Below are positions 24,613 to 31,449 of a stretch of 37,976 nucleotides of DNA, one piece after another; the stretch's first letter is position 1; every line of letters begins with the position of its first letter. The stretch spans positions 1 to 37,976 of the forward strand of contig UQQR01000017.1 of assembly GCA_900543215.1 (NCBI GenBank). The letters are read 5' to 3'. This DNA is from an uncultured Oscillospiraceae bacterium. Lineage in GTDB: Bacteria; Bacillota; Clostridia; Oscillospirales; Acutalibacteraceae. The translations under genes were made by a program, and so were the position numbers. The notes under the pieces were generated by a model. The model did no database searches, was not told the origin of the DNA, and saw only the letters and a list, made by a program, of their open reading frames with translations.

Positions 24613-24640
24613 ATTACAAGGCGGTTACAAAAAGGTTACA
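24613..24640 (-). promoter_or_regulatory. Triple WalR-type operator
   Basis: On the minus strand TGTAAC (24635-24640), five bases, TGTAAC (24624-24629), five bases, TGTAAT (24613-24618): three half-sites at 11-base period, each fitting TGTWAH-N5-TGTWAH, the WalR (YycF) recognition pattern. They lie 37 bases upstream of the -35. In B. subtilis WalR activates yocH, also a 3D-domain gene. The right half also forms a hairpin with TGTAAC at 24645-24650, so a structural role is an alternative. Confidence 0.6.
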
Positions 24641-24843
24641 AGCGTGTAACCTTTTAAAGTCTGAGAAAATTGACAATTTTTAACATTTAGCTTGTGCAAT
24701 CCTACAAAATGACGCAAAGTGGCGTGAGATACAGCTTGTACAATACTATTTTATACCAAAAGTGGGGGATTTATTCAAAAACTTCCGAAATAAACACAAT
24801 ATAGCGTGTATTAAGAAAATATTAATATTTGTGAAATTAGGAC

Positions 24844-24974
24844 TTTACAAACGCCGCAAAGTGTGATATAGTAGTTCGAAGAAACCTTTAAGACGGTACG
24901 GGATGCCGGCAAGGACAGAGAAACACAGTATATATATGTATACCATTATGTCCTGCCGTGCGCAGGCTTTTTTT
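24844..24974 (+). promoter_or_regulatory. pyrR promoter and PyrR-responsive attenuator leader
   Basis: TTTACA (24844-24849), 17 bases, TATAGT (24867-24872) is the promoter. The leader then holds a PyrR binding loop (24885-24914): outer CCTT/AAGG, a purine internal bulge, CGG/CCG and the loop TACGGGATG, close to the known UCCAGAGAG-type loop. An antiterminator can form from 24908-24917 with 24949-24957, and a terminator from CCTGC/GCAGG (24952-24966) with a run of seven T. The mutually exclusive folds are the classic UMP-dependent attenuation by PyrR. Confidence 0.8.
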
Positions 24975-24993
24975 ATGCCTTAGGAGGAGCGTT

Positions 24994-25533
24994 ATGGAAA
25001 AGTTCAAGGCAACCCTTATGGACGAAACGGCGGTCACCCGCGCGCTCAAAAGAATTTCGCACGAAATTCTTGAAAAGAATAACGGAACCGAAAACCTTTG
25101 CATAATAGGCATAAAAAGAAGAGGGGTATCCCTCGCGAAAATTATCGCGGACAACATATATAATATAGAGGGCATAAAAGTTCCGTGCGGAGAGATTGAT
25201 ATTACATATTACAGGGACGACCTGTCGGTAATATCGGACGATCCGGTAATTCACGGAGCGGAACTTCCATTTTCCGTAACCGACCGCCGTGTGGTTTTGG
25301 TGGACGATGTGCTGTATACCGGCAGAACGGTGCGTGCGGCGCTTGACGCTCTTATGAAGTGCGGCAGGGCGGCTTCTGTACAGCTTGCGGTGCTTATAGA
25401 CAGAGGGCACAGGGAACTGCCTATAAGGGGCGATTATGTCGGAAAGAATATCCCAACCTCAAAATCCGAGGTAATAGCGGTTAAAATACCGCCGTATGAC
25501 GATATAACGGCGGCGGAGCTTTATGAGGTATAA
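24994..25533 (+). CDS. pyrR: Bifunctional PyrR: pyr mRNA-binding attenuator / uracil phosphoribosyltransferase
   Basis: 179 aa. Type I phosphoribosyltransferase fold with the PRPP loop VVLVDDVLYTGRT at residues 100-112, IIGIKRRGVSLA near 37-48, and the basic patch and tail VIAVKIPPYDDITAAELYEV. It binds pyr leader RNA with UMP to favour termination, and can make UMP from uracil and PRPP. ATG 24994 is chosen for the TAGGAGGAG site upstream; the ORF extends 12 codons further up, into the terminator stem. It is followed by a uracil permease, as expected for pyrimidine salvage. Confidence 0.96.
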   Translation: MEKFKATLMDETAVTRALKRISHEILEKNNGTENLCIIGIKRRGVSLAKIIADNIYNIEGIKVPCGEIDITYYRDDLSVISDDPVIHGAELPFSVTDRRVVLVDDVLYTGRTVRAALDALMKCGRAASVQLAVLIDRGHRELPIRGDYVGKNIPTSKSEVIAVKIPPYDDITAAELYEV

Positions 25534-25562
25534 ACGGCTTTACGGCCTTTATATAAAATAAA

Positions 25563-25592
25563 AGCACCTAATGAGGAGAGACTCGTGGTGCT
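25563..25592 (+). other. Hairpin between pyrR and uraA
   Basis: AGCACC (25563-25568) pairs with GGTGCT (25587-25592), enclosing a smaller GAG/CTC stem, in the 77-base gap. No T tract follows, so it is not a terminator; it may protect or process the intercistronic RNA. It ends 18 bases before the permease ATG. Confidence 0.5.
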
Positions 25593-25610
25593 AAAACGGA
25601 GGAAGTAAAA

Positions 25611-26957
25611 ATGAAACTAATCTACGGTGTTAAAGACAAACCGAGTTTTGGCAAGGTAATAGTTTTTGCTTTGCAGCAGCTTCTCGCAATTCTTGCGGCA
25701 ACGATAGCTGTTCCTACCATTGTGCAAAACGGGATGTCACAGTCCGCGGCGCTTTTCGGCGCAGGCGTGGGAACAATAGTTTATCTGCTTTTCACTAAAT
25801 TTAAAAGCCCTGTATTCTTAGGCTCGTCATTTGCGTTCATCGGCTCAATGCTTGCCGCGTTTGCGGGTGCCGCATCCGCTCAGGCAGGCTATGTAGGCTT
25901 GATACTCGGTGCCGCTTTCGCGGGTCTTGTATATGTTATTATCGCAATAGCGGTAAAATTCGTCGGAGTAGGCTGGGTTAATAAGCTTATGCCGGCAGTG
26001 GTTATCGGACCGACGGTTTCAATAATCGGTTTGTCCCTTGCCGCAAACGCCGTAAGCGATATAACAAAGGGTAAGGTGCTTGACGCAAAGGGCAATTCGG
26101 TTGCAAATCCGCTTGTGTGCCTTGTGTGCGGACTTATAACCCTTTTGGTAGTAACTATCTGCTCGGTATACGGCAAAAAGATGGTTAAGCTTATTCCCTT
26201 TATTATCGGAATACTCGCGGGATATGCCGCAGCGGCGATATTCACCGTTATAGGAATTGCCACAGACAATCAGGCGCTTCAGATAATAAACTTCGAAGTT
26301 TTCAAGAATATGAGCGTAGTAGCGGTACCCGACTTTACATTCTTCGAGGCCGCAAAGGGACTCAGCAAAATTAACGGTCAGTACATAGCTACGGTTGCGG
26401 TAGCTTACATTCCGGTTGCGTTTGTTGTATTTGCGGAGCATATCGCTGACCACAAGAACCTCTCCTCGGTAATCGAACAGGATCTTCTTGAGGAACCGGG
26501 ACTTCACAGAACCCTCCTCGGAGACGGCGTAGGCTCTGTTGCCGGAGCTGTATTCGGCGGCTGCCCGAACACAACATACGGTGAATCGGTCGGCTGTGTT
26601 GCGATAACCGGCAACGCTTCCGTTGTAACAATACTTGCTACTGCCATACTGTCAATAGTAATTTCCTTCTTCGGTCCGTTCGTAACATTCCTTTCAACAA
26701 TACCGAACTGCGTAATGGGCGGCGTTTGCGTAACGCTTTACGGATTTATCGCGGTTTCCGGTCTTAAAATGATACAGGAGGTTGACCTTAACGATAACAG
26801 AAACCTCTTTGTGGTAGCCGTAATTCTTATCTGCGGTATAGGCGGTCTTACCGTATCGTTCGGAAAGGTTACAATAACCTCGATAGCCTGTGCGCTTATT
26901 CTCGGAATAATTACCAATGTGATTTTATCCGGCAAAAAAGAGGAAAAGAACGCGTAA
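25611..26957 (+). CDS. uraA: Uracil permease (NCS2 nucleobase:cation symporter)
   Basis: 448 aa with about 14 membrane segments. NCS2 signatures are ATIAVPTIV near residue 34, FLGSSFAFIG near 75, the VVFAEHIADHKNLSSVIEQD segment with the conserved H-x-x-D/E after it, and GVGSVAGAVFGGCPNTTYGE, the substrate-binding and cation-coupling motif of uracil/xanthine permeases. It takes up uracil for conversion to UMP by PyrR or Upp. GGAGGAAG precedes ATG 25611. It lies behind pyrR in one transcription unit, so it is under the pyrR attenuator. Confidence 0.95.
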   Translation: MKLIYGVKDKPSFGKVIVFALQQLLAILAATIAVPTIVQNGMSQSAALFGAGVGTIVYLLFTKFKSPVFLGSSFAFIGSMLAAFAGAASAQAGYVGLILGAAFAGLVYVIIAIAVKFVGVGWVNKLMPAVVIGPTVSIIGLSLAANAVSDITKGKVLDAKGNSVANPLVCLVCGLITLLVVTICSVYGKKMVKLIPFIIGILAGYAAAAIFTVIGIATDNQALQIINFEVFKNMSVVAVPDFTFFEAAKGLSKINGQYIATVAVAYIPVAFVVFAEHIADHKNLSSVIEQDLLEEPGLHRTLLGDGVGSVAGAVFGGCPNTTYGESVGCVAITGNASVVTILATAILSIVISFFGPFVTFLSTIPNCVMGGVCVTLYGFIAVSGLKMIQEVDLNDNRNLFVVAVILICGIGGLTVSFGKVTITSIACALILGIITNVILSGKKEEKNA

Positions 26958-26975
26958 ACATTTAAAACAGATTTG

Positions 26976-27011
26976 AAAGCACCGTCACGGAGTACTCCGT
27001 GACGGTGCTTT
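26976..27011 (+). terminator. Terminator after uraA (perfect palindrome)
   Basis: A 36-bp perfect palindrome (arm AAAGCACCGTCACGGAGT) ends in TTTTTG on the plus strand. It is long, GC-rich and directly follows the permease stop, so it ends the pyrR-uraA transcript. Confidence 0.9.
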
Positions 27012-27083
27012 TTGTTTGGTGTAAAGTCTGAAATCAGACATAATAGATTTTACGCTTGCGATTTTGCAAATAAAAGGCTATTG

Positions 27084-27353
27084 CTCTGCTAACGCAGGGT
27101 ACTTTTCTAAGCCTTAGTTCGGCTAACGCCGGTTTATATTTTTTTACTTTGCTTTAATCTGCTGCACTCATGCCGTGCAGCCAAAGGGTTTGTTCTCTGC
27201 TAACGCAGGTTTATAGCTTTGTACTTTGCTTAGCTTGCTTGTGCTCCTGCCGCACGGGCACCCTATTTCTGTGCGGACAGAAATAGGGGAAAGAACCGCC
27301 GAGAACCCTTCCGATCGGGTTCTCGGACTCTCCTTAACGGCTGGGGGGACACC
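27084..27353 (+). repeat. Left repeat/hairpin block of the 27-28 kb element
   Basis: There are three related direct copies of one unit starting CTGC/CGGC-TAAC-GCAG/GCCG, at about 27084, 27120 and 27195. The second and third are each about 62-67 bases and run on through TTTATA, ACTTTGC and a GC-rich CTGCAC...GTGCAG-type hairpin. After the third copy comes CCCTATTTCTGT/ACAGAAATAGGG (27261-27288, 12 bp), then GAAAGAACC and CCGAGAACCC/GGGTTCTCGG (27299-27326, 10 bp). The third copy and the following hairpin correspond to the inverted block at 27927-28022. No coding signal is seen. Confidence 0.6.
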
Positions 27354-27426
27354 CCCTTGTGTATCCCCGACTGAAACCTTGATTAAACATTAAAGCCTAT
27401 TTAACAACAATAAAGATTGTATTACT

Positions 27427-27648
27427 CTATATTTTCGGATAGTTCATATCTTCAGGTAGTCCTAATATATAATCTGCCGAAACATTCAAATACGCACAAA
27501 TCTCTTTTAAATATGTTACAGGCATTATATTTACACCTTTTTCATATCGTGCATACTGCTGTTGTTTGATATTCAAATGTTGGGCAATTTCTTTTTGAGT
27601 TATATTTCTGTTTTCTCTTATGAATTGTATTTTTTCATTGTAGTACAT
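27427..27648 (-). CDS. XRE-family HTH regulator inside the repeat element
   Basis: About 73 aa, Cro/C1-type: KIQFIRENRNITQKEIAQHL, recognition region IKQQQYARYEKG and tail LNVSADYILGLPEDMNYPKI. ATG 27648 is used with CGGTGAT before it; a GTG three codons earlier falls inside that site. It is the only clear gene between the inverted hairpin blocks. Upstream, its control region holds TTTACAACA / TGTTGTAAA arms and repeats of ATGTGTTG, likely its own operators. Base composition (A/T-rich) differs from the GC-richer flanking hairpins, which suggests separate origins. Confidence 0.85.
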   Translation of the reverse strand: MYYNEKIQFIRENRNITQKEIAQHLNIKQQQYARYEKGVNIMPVTYLKEICAYLNVSADYILGLPEDMNYPKI

Positions 27649-27676
27649 TTTTATCACCGTTATATTTTTAACACAA

Positions 27677-27720
27677 TTTACAACAAATGTGTTGACAAAT
27701 GAACAGATGTGTTGTAAAAT
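27677..27720 (+). promoter_or_regulatory. Promoter and inverted-repeat operator upstream of the XRE gene, firing rightward
   Basis: TTGACA (27692-27697), 17 bases, TAAAAT (27715-27720) forms a plus-strand promoter. The arms TTTACAACA (27677-27685) and TGTTGTAAA (27710-27718), 24 bases apart, surround it, and ATGTGTTG is repeated within. It points away from the XRE gene toward the hairpin at 27829 and has no open reading frame for 350 bases. Confidence 0.6.
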
Positions 27721-27802
27721 AAATTAAACAATTAATATGTTTTAATTTTTGCAATGGCACAAGGTATGTATCCCCGACTAAAGTTTTATGCAAGGGGTTT
27801 CA

Positions 27803-27881
27803 AAAGGGGTTTCACCCCTTTGCCATTGGGCAAGCAGGAAATAGAGACTGTAGCTCACGGCTGTGCTATTCCCTGCTTGCC
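27803..27881 (-). other. Tandem hairpins in the 27-28 kb element
   Basis: AAAGGGGT/ACCCCTTT (27803-27821, 3-base loop) is followed by a 16-bp stem, 27829-27844 with 27866-27881 (CAAGCAGG core). The one imperfect pair in the long stem is G-U if read on the minus strand and A-C on the plus strand, so the minus strand would fold better. Flanking bases 27767-27778 (GTATCCCCGACT) repeat 27361-27372 in direct orientation. No coding signal is seen. Confidence 0.55.
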
Positions 27882-27926
27882 GTAGGGGGTCTTAGGGGAC
27901 CCACCCTCGGTCTCCTAATGTTCTTT

Positions 27927-28022
27927 GCATCCTTTCTTTCAATAAAGAAAGGATGTGCCTGCACGGCATGAGTGCAGCAGACTAAGGCAAAGTAAAAAAG
28001 CTATAAATCTGCGTTAGCAGAG
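27927..28022 (-). repeat. Right repeat block of the 27-28 kb element (inverted)
   Basis: Read on the minus strand this holds the same unit as the left block: CTGC-TAAC-GCAG, TTTATAGC, ACTTTGCCTTAG, CTGCTGCACTCATGCCGTGC, then a 12-bp hairpin CATCCTTTCTTT/AAAGAAAGGATG (27928-27955) followed by CAAAGAAC. The left and right blocks thus face each other around about 640 bases. Confidence 0.6.
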
Positions 28023-28074
28023 AAGTAACCCATTGACTTTAAAGTCAATTTTAATTATTAAGAGGTGTTCACTT

Positions 28075-28314
28075 ATGGAAAAATCAAAAGAAGATAATAT
28101 ACTTTACCTTGCGGAACAAATCCCCAAATTGCCCGATAAGGCAAGAACCGCCGTCTTGTTTTTAATCGATAACTTCGACTTAATCGAAAAAATGAGCAAA
28201 GCGGCGCATATGACAGAAACGGAAATTCAAAACAGAATGGCGAAAGCCAAAGAAAACGAGGATTATACCTCTATGGCTATCTTCTGCGCCGCTAAGGCAT
28301 TAAGCGATAAATAA
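28075..28314 (+). CDS. Small hypothetical protein upstream of metA
   Basis: 79-aa soluble protein, predicted all-helical: MEKSKEDNILYLAEQIPKLP, then DKARTAVLFLIDNFDLIEKM and a C-terminal AIFCAAKALSDK. ATG 28075 follows AGAGGTG; an in-frame ATG at 28033 would begin inside the repeat-flanking sequence. It has its own terminator. The core (helix, PDKAR, LFLIDNFDLI) recalls small regulatory or DNA-associated helical proteins, but I do not recognise a family and assign no function. Confidence 0.6.
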   Translation: MEKSKEDNILYLAEQIPKLPDKARTAVLFLIDNFDLIEKMSKAAHMTETEIQNRMAKAKENEDYTSMAIFCAAKALSDK

Positions 28315-28317
28315 TAA

Positions 28318-28341
28318 AAGGACTGCCGTTCGGCAGTCCTT
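28318..28341. terminator. Terminator after the 79-aa gene
   Basis: AAGGACTGCC / GGCAGTCCTT with loop GTTC, a 10-bp stem four bases after the stop codon. No long T run follows it on the plus strand, so it may act together with the next hairpin. Confidence 0.65.
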
Positions 28342-28345
28342 GAAA

Positions 28346-28364
28346 AACCGCTGAATAAGCGGTT
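28346..28364 (-). terminator. metA terminator
   Basis: AACCGCT / AGCGGTT (5-base loop) followed by TTTTT on the minus strand. The stop codon of metA (28363-28365) overlaps the first stem bases. Confidence 0.8.
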
Positions 28365-29280
28365 ATTTTATATCATTAATATCATACGGCGTGGTCTGGT
28401 ATACGAAATAGTTAAGCCAGTTTGAAAAAAGCAGATTGGCGTGCGCGCGCCACGAAACAACAGGCGGCTTTGTCGGGTCGTTTCCCGGGAAATAGTTTTC
28501 GGGGATTTCAATAGGCTCGCCTGCCTTTAAATCACGGAAATATTCGTCCGCCAGCGTGTTTGCGTCATACTCCGAATGTCCCGTAATAAAAATCTGCCTG
28601 CCGCCGCCTGTGGAAACGGCGTATACTCCGGCTTCCTTTGAGGAAGCGAGTATTTTAAGCCTGCTGTCGGCTTTTATATCCTCAGCCTTAAAATATGTGT
28701 GGCGTGAGTGCGGCACCATAAACACATCGTCGAACCCACGGAAAAGTATTGAATTTTTATAGTCCGCCCTATGCTCAAACACACCGAACAGCTTTTTGCT
28801 TAAAGGATATTTTTTTATGCCGAAATGGTAATAAAGCGCCGCCTGCGCGCCCCAACAGATATGCAGGGTGCTGTGAACATGGGTCTTGCTCCATTCCATA
28901 ATCTCGCACAGCTCGTCCCAATACTCAACCTCCTTAAACGGCAGCTTTTCAACCGGTGCGCCGGTGATTATCATACCGTCAAAGGTGCGGTGTTTTATCT
29001 CCTCAAAGGTATTGTAAAAGGTAAAAAGATGCTCGGCAGGCGTATTTTTTGAAATATGGCTTTTTGTATGCAAAAATTCAAGATCCACCTGAAGCGGAGA
29101 GTTTCCCAAAAGCCTTGATATTTGGGTCTCGGTCTCAATCTTCTTCGGCATTAAATTAAGCAAAAGAATTTTAAGCGGCCGTATATCCTGCGTTATGGCT
29201 CTGGTTTCGGTCATAACGAATATGTTTTCGTTATTAAGCGTTTTTACCGCAGGCAGATCGTTAGGTATTTTTATCGGCAT
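28363..29280 (-). CDS. metAA: Homoserine O-acetyltransferase, MetA type
   Basis: 305 aa, full length for the MetA (type I) family. The acyl-enzyme Cys142 lies in HICWGAQAAL, with GMIITGAPVE (residues 102-111) and FITGHSEYDANTL near the C-terminus. Residue 111, which decides acyl donor specificity in this family, is Glu as in Bacillus enzymes that use acetyl-CoA; the succinyl-using E. coli enzyme has Gly. It acts on homoserine to give O-acetylhomoserine. This fits the neighbour metY, which uses that product. It starts four bases after the metY stop and is the last gene of a three-gene minus-strand operon. Confidence 0.94.
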   Translation of the reverse strand: MPIKIPNDLPAVKTLNNENIFVMTETRAITQDIRPLKILLLNLMPKKIETETQISRLLGNSPLQVDLEFLHTKSHISKNTPAEHLFTFYNTFEEIKHRTFDGMIITGAPVEKLPFKEVEYWDELCEIMEWSKTHVHSTLHICWGAQAALYYHFGIKKYPLSKKLFGVFEHRADYKNSILFRGFDDVFMVPHSRHTYFKAEDIKADSRLKILASSKEAGVYAVSTGGGRQIFITGHSEYDANTLADEYFRDLKAGEPIEIPENYFPGNDPTKPPVVSWRAHANLLFSNWLNYFVYQTTPYDINDIK

Positions 29281-29283
29281 TTT

Positions 29284-30567
29284 TTACTCTGCTTCCGTAC
29301 AGTCAAGCGCCTGCTTTATGTCCGCAATCAGGTCGTCGGCGCTTTCAAGTCCGCAGGAAAATCTTACAAGATCTCCGGGAACTCCGGCGGCGGTGAGCTC
29401 TTCCTCGGTCATCTGCCTGTGGGTACTGCTCGCGGGATGCAGACAACAGGTTCTCGCATCCGCAACATGGGTTTCAATAGCGGCAAGCTTTAAATTTTTC
29501 ATAAAGGTCTCTGCCGCTTTTCTGCCGCCCTTCAAGCAAAAGCTTACAACGCCGGTGGTGCCGTTCGGCATATATTTTTGGGCGGCGGCGTAATATTTAT
29601 CACCCTCAAGCCCCGGATATATTACCCTTGATATTCTGCTGTCGTTTTCAAGCGCCTTTGCAACCTTAAGGGCGTTTTCGCAGTGCCTTGCCATTCTTAT
29701 ATGCAGGCTTTCAAGGCCTAAATTAAGTATAAACGCGCTTTGCGGCGACTGAACCGAGCCGAAATCACGCATAAGCTGTACGGTAGCCTTTGTTATGTAT
29801 GCCCCCGCTATACCGAAGCGCTCGGTGTAGGTTATGCCGTGGTAGCTTTCGTCGGGCGTGCAGAGTCCGGGGAATTTGTCGGGATAACGCGTCCAGTCGA
29901 ATTTTCCCGAATCAACTATACAGCCGCCTACCGCGGCGCCGTGGCCGTCCATATATTTTGTGGTGGAGTGGGTGACAATATCGGCGCCCCACTCAAACGG
30001 GCGGCAGTTTACGGGCGTTGCAAAGGTATTGTCAACTATAAGCGGAACGCCGTGACGGTGCGCCGCCGAAGAAAATTTTTCAAAGTCAAGCACGGTAAGC
30101 GCGGGATTGGCTATTGTTTCGCCGAAAACCGCCTTTGTATTGGGGCGGAAAGCGGCGTCAAGCTCTTCCTTTGTGCAGTCGGGCGAAACAAATGTAAAAT
30201 CTATACCCATTCTCTTCATAGTTACGGCAAAGAGATTGTATGTGCCGCCGTAAATTGTGGAGGAAGAAACAATGTGATCTCCGCAGGAGGCTATGTTGAA
30301 TATTGCGTAAAAGGAAGCCGCCTGACCCGAGGAGGTAAGCATAGCCGCCGTGCCGCCCTCAAGCTGACATATCTTCGCCGCCACGCTGTCGCAGGTCGGG
30401 TTTTGCAGACGCGAGTAAAAATAACCGCTCGCCTCCAAATCAAAAAGCTTTCCCATATCCTCGCTTGTGGCGTATTTAAAGGTCGTGCTTTGAATTATCG
30501 GTATCTGCCTCGGTTCGCCGTTTCCGGGGGTGTAGCCGCCCTGTACGCAAATGGTATCCTTGTTCAT
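29284..30567 (-). CDS. metY: O-acetylhomoserine sulfhydrylase (aminocarboxypropyltransferase)
   Basis: 427 aa, PLP-dependent Cys/Met metabolism family. The Schiff-base lysine is K204 in THSTTKYMDGHG, the phosphate-site residues are in SSGQAAS, and D179 in IVDNTFATP holds the pyridine nitrogen. Long MetY proteins (about 425 aa) differ from the shorter cystathionine enzymes. It makes homocysteine from O-acetylhomoserine and sulfide. It lies between the amidohydrolase gene and metA in one operon, so acyl-homoserine is made and used locally. Confidence 0.95.
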   Translation of the reverse strand: MNKDTICVQGGYTPGNGEPRQIPIIQSTTFKYATSEDMGKLFDLEASGYFYSRLQNPTCDSVAAKICQLEGGTAAMLTSSGQAASFYAIFNIASCGDHIVSSSTIYGGTYNLFAVTMKRMGIDFTFVSPDCTKEELDAAFRPNTKAVFGETIANPALTVLDFEKFSSAAHRHGVPLIVDNTFATPVNCRPFEWGADIVTHSTTKYMDGHGAAVGGCIVDSGKFDWTRYPDKFPGLCTPDESYHGITYTERFGIAGAYITKATVQLMRDFGSVQSPQSAFILNLGLESLHIRMARHCENALKVAKALENDSRISRVIYPGLEGDKYYAAAQKYMPNGTTGVVSFCLKGGRKAAETFMKNLKLAAIETHVADARTCCLHPASSTHRQMTEEELTAAGVPGDLVRFSCGLESADDLIADIKQALDCTEAE

Positions 30568-30573
30568 TAAAAG

Positions 30574-31380
30574 TCACTCCAAATTAAAAATTTTACAGGC
30601 GTTTTTGTTAAGTATCATTTCATTTTCATCGTCCGTAAGACCGAGAGATAAAAATGCGTCAAGCTCGCTTTCGGGCGACCGCATCGGGTAGTCGCTTCCG
30701 AAAAGCACACGCTCCGCACCGTAACGCCTTATTATTTCTTTCGCCGTTTCCCGTTTAAGATAAGGAAGCGAGGAAGAACAGTCCACATAAAGATTGGGCG
30801 TGCCGCAAAGCCTGCGGCTTGCCTCCTCCCAAATAGACCAGCCGCCGAAATGCGCGCCTATCACGGTAAGTTCCGTGTAAATTTTAAGCACAGGCAAAAG
30901 TCGGTTGGGGTTTGAAAAATCATAACGGCTGTCGCCCGTGTGCATAAGTATCGGCAGGTGGTTTTTCTCGCAAAGCTCGTATATTTTAAGACAACGGTAA
31001 TCGTCTATTTTAAACCCCTGAATATCGGGGTGCAGCTTTACACCCTTAAGACCGAGGGCGAGCAAATGCTCGGTATCGCCCTTTATATCCGTGCTGTCGG
31101 GATGCAGAGTGCCAAGTCCCACAAATTTATCGGGGTGCTTTTTAACCTCGCCCGCGATAAATTCGTTAATGCTTTTTACCTGATGCGGCGTGGTAGCCAC
31201 GGATTGCACTATAAAACGGTCTATTCTGAGCGAATTTTCCGCCTTTAGAAGTGCGTCCGCTGTGCCTTTTCCTACGGAATGTTCGTGATAAAACCCGTCC
31301 GTACCGGCAATCGCCCGCGCGGCGATTTTTTCCGGGTATATATGACAGTGCGCGTCGGTAACAAAAAATTTATCCGTCAT
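30574..31380 (-). CDS. Amidohydrolase-family metal-dependent hydrolase
   Basis: 268 aa, amidohydrolase 2 (TIM barrel) family. Metal-site residues are visible as DAHCHI near residue 11, GVKLHPD, ILMHTGDSRYD, GAHFGGWS and the terminal FGSDYPM. The metal-dependent family includes decarboxylases and lactonases, so the substrate is not evident. It begins the metY-metA operon behind a clear promoter at 31419-31446, and ends seven bases before the metY start, which suggests a link to methionine or sulfur metabolism, though this is inference. Confidence 0.82.
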   Translation of the reverse strand: MTDKFFVTDAHCHIYPEKIAARAIAGTDGFYHEHSVGKGTADALLKAENSLRIDRFIVQSVATTPHQVKSINEFIAGEVKKHPDKFVGLGTLHPDSTDIKGDTEHLLALGLKGVKLHPDIQGFKIDDYRCLKIYELCEKNHLPILMHTGDSRYDFSNPNRLLPVLKIYTELTVIGAHFGGWSIWEEASRRLCGTPNLYVDCSSSLPYLKRETAKEIIRRYGAERVLFGSDYPMRSPESELDAFLSLGLTDDENEMILNKNACKIFNLE

Positions 31381-31418
31381 TAAAAGCGTATCACCTTACT
31401 TTTTAACTGCCTTATTAT

Positions 31419-31446
31419 ATTATACCTGTTTTTCCGTTTATTTCAA
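31419..31446 (-). promoter_or_regulatory. Promoter of the amidohydrolase-metY-metA operon
   Basis: Minus-strand TTGAAA (31441-31446), 16 bases, TATAAT (31419-31424), placed between the feoB stop and the amidohydrolase gene. The leader is too short for a SAM riboswitch or T-box. Confidence 0.75.
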
Positions 31447-31449
31447 GGA

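Noticed and set aside
24576..24843. Cyclic-di-AMP (ydaO) riboswitch before the 3D-domain gene
   Set aside because: The promoter lies at 24547-24575, so no long leader exists, and the ydaO core sequences are not seen.
25534..25610. Second PyrR attenuator between pyrR and uraA
   Set aside because: A hairpin is present but no terminator T tract and no alternative antiterminator pairing.
27060..27260. CRISPR array
   Set aside because: The repeat units are few, not evenly spaced, differ in sequence and are inverted at the other end; no cas genes are nearby.
29740..30570. Plus-strand open frame of 276 codons opposite metY
   Set aside because: It is the complement of the strongly conserved metY gene, with a Cys/Arg-rich composition typical of shadow frames and no ribosome binding site.
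31381..31449. SAM riboswitch or T-box before the met operon
   Set aside because: The promoter is too close to the first gene (about 38 bases) to leave room for either.
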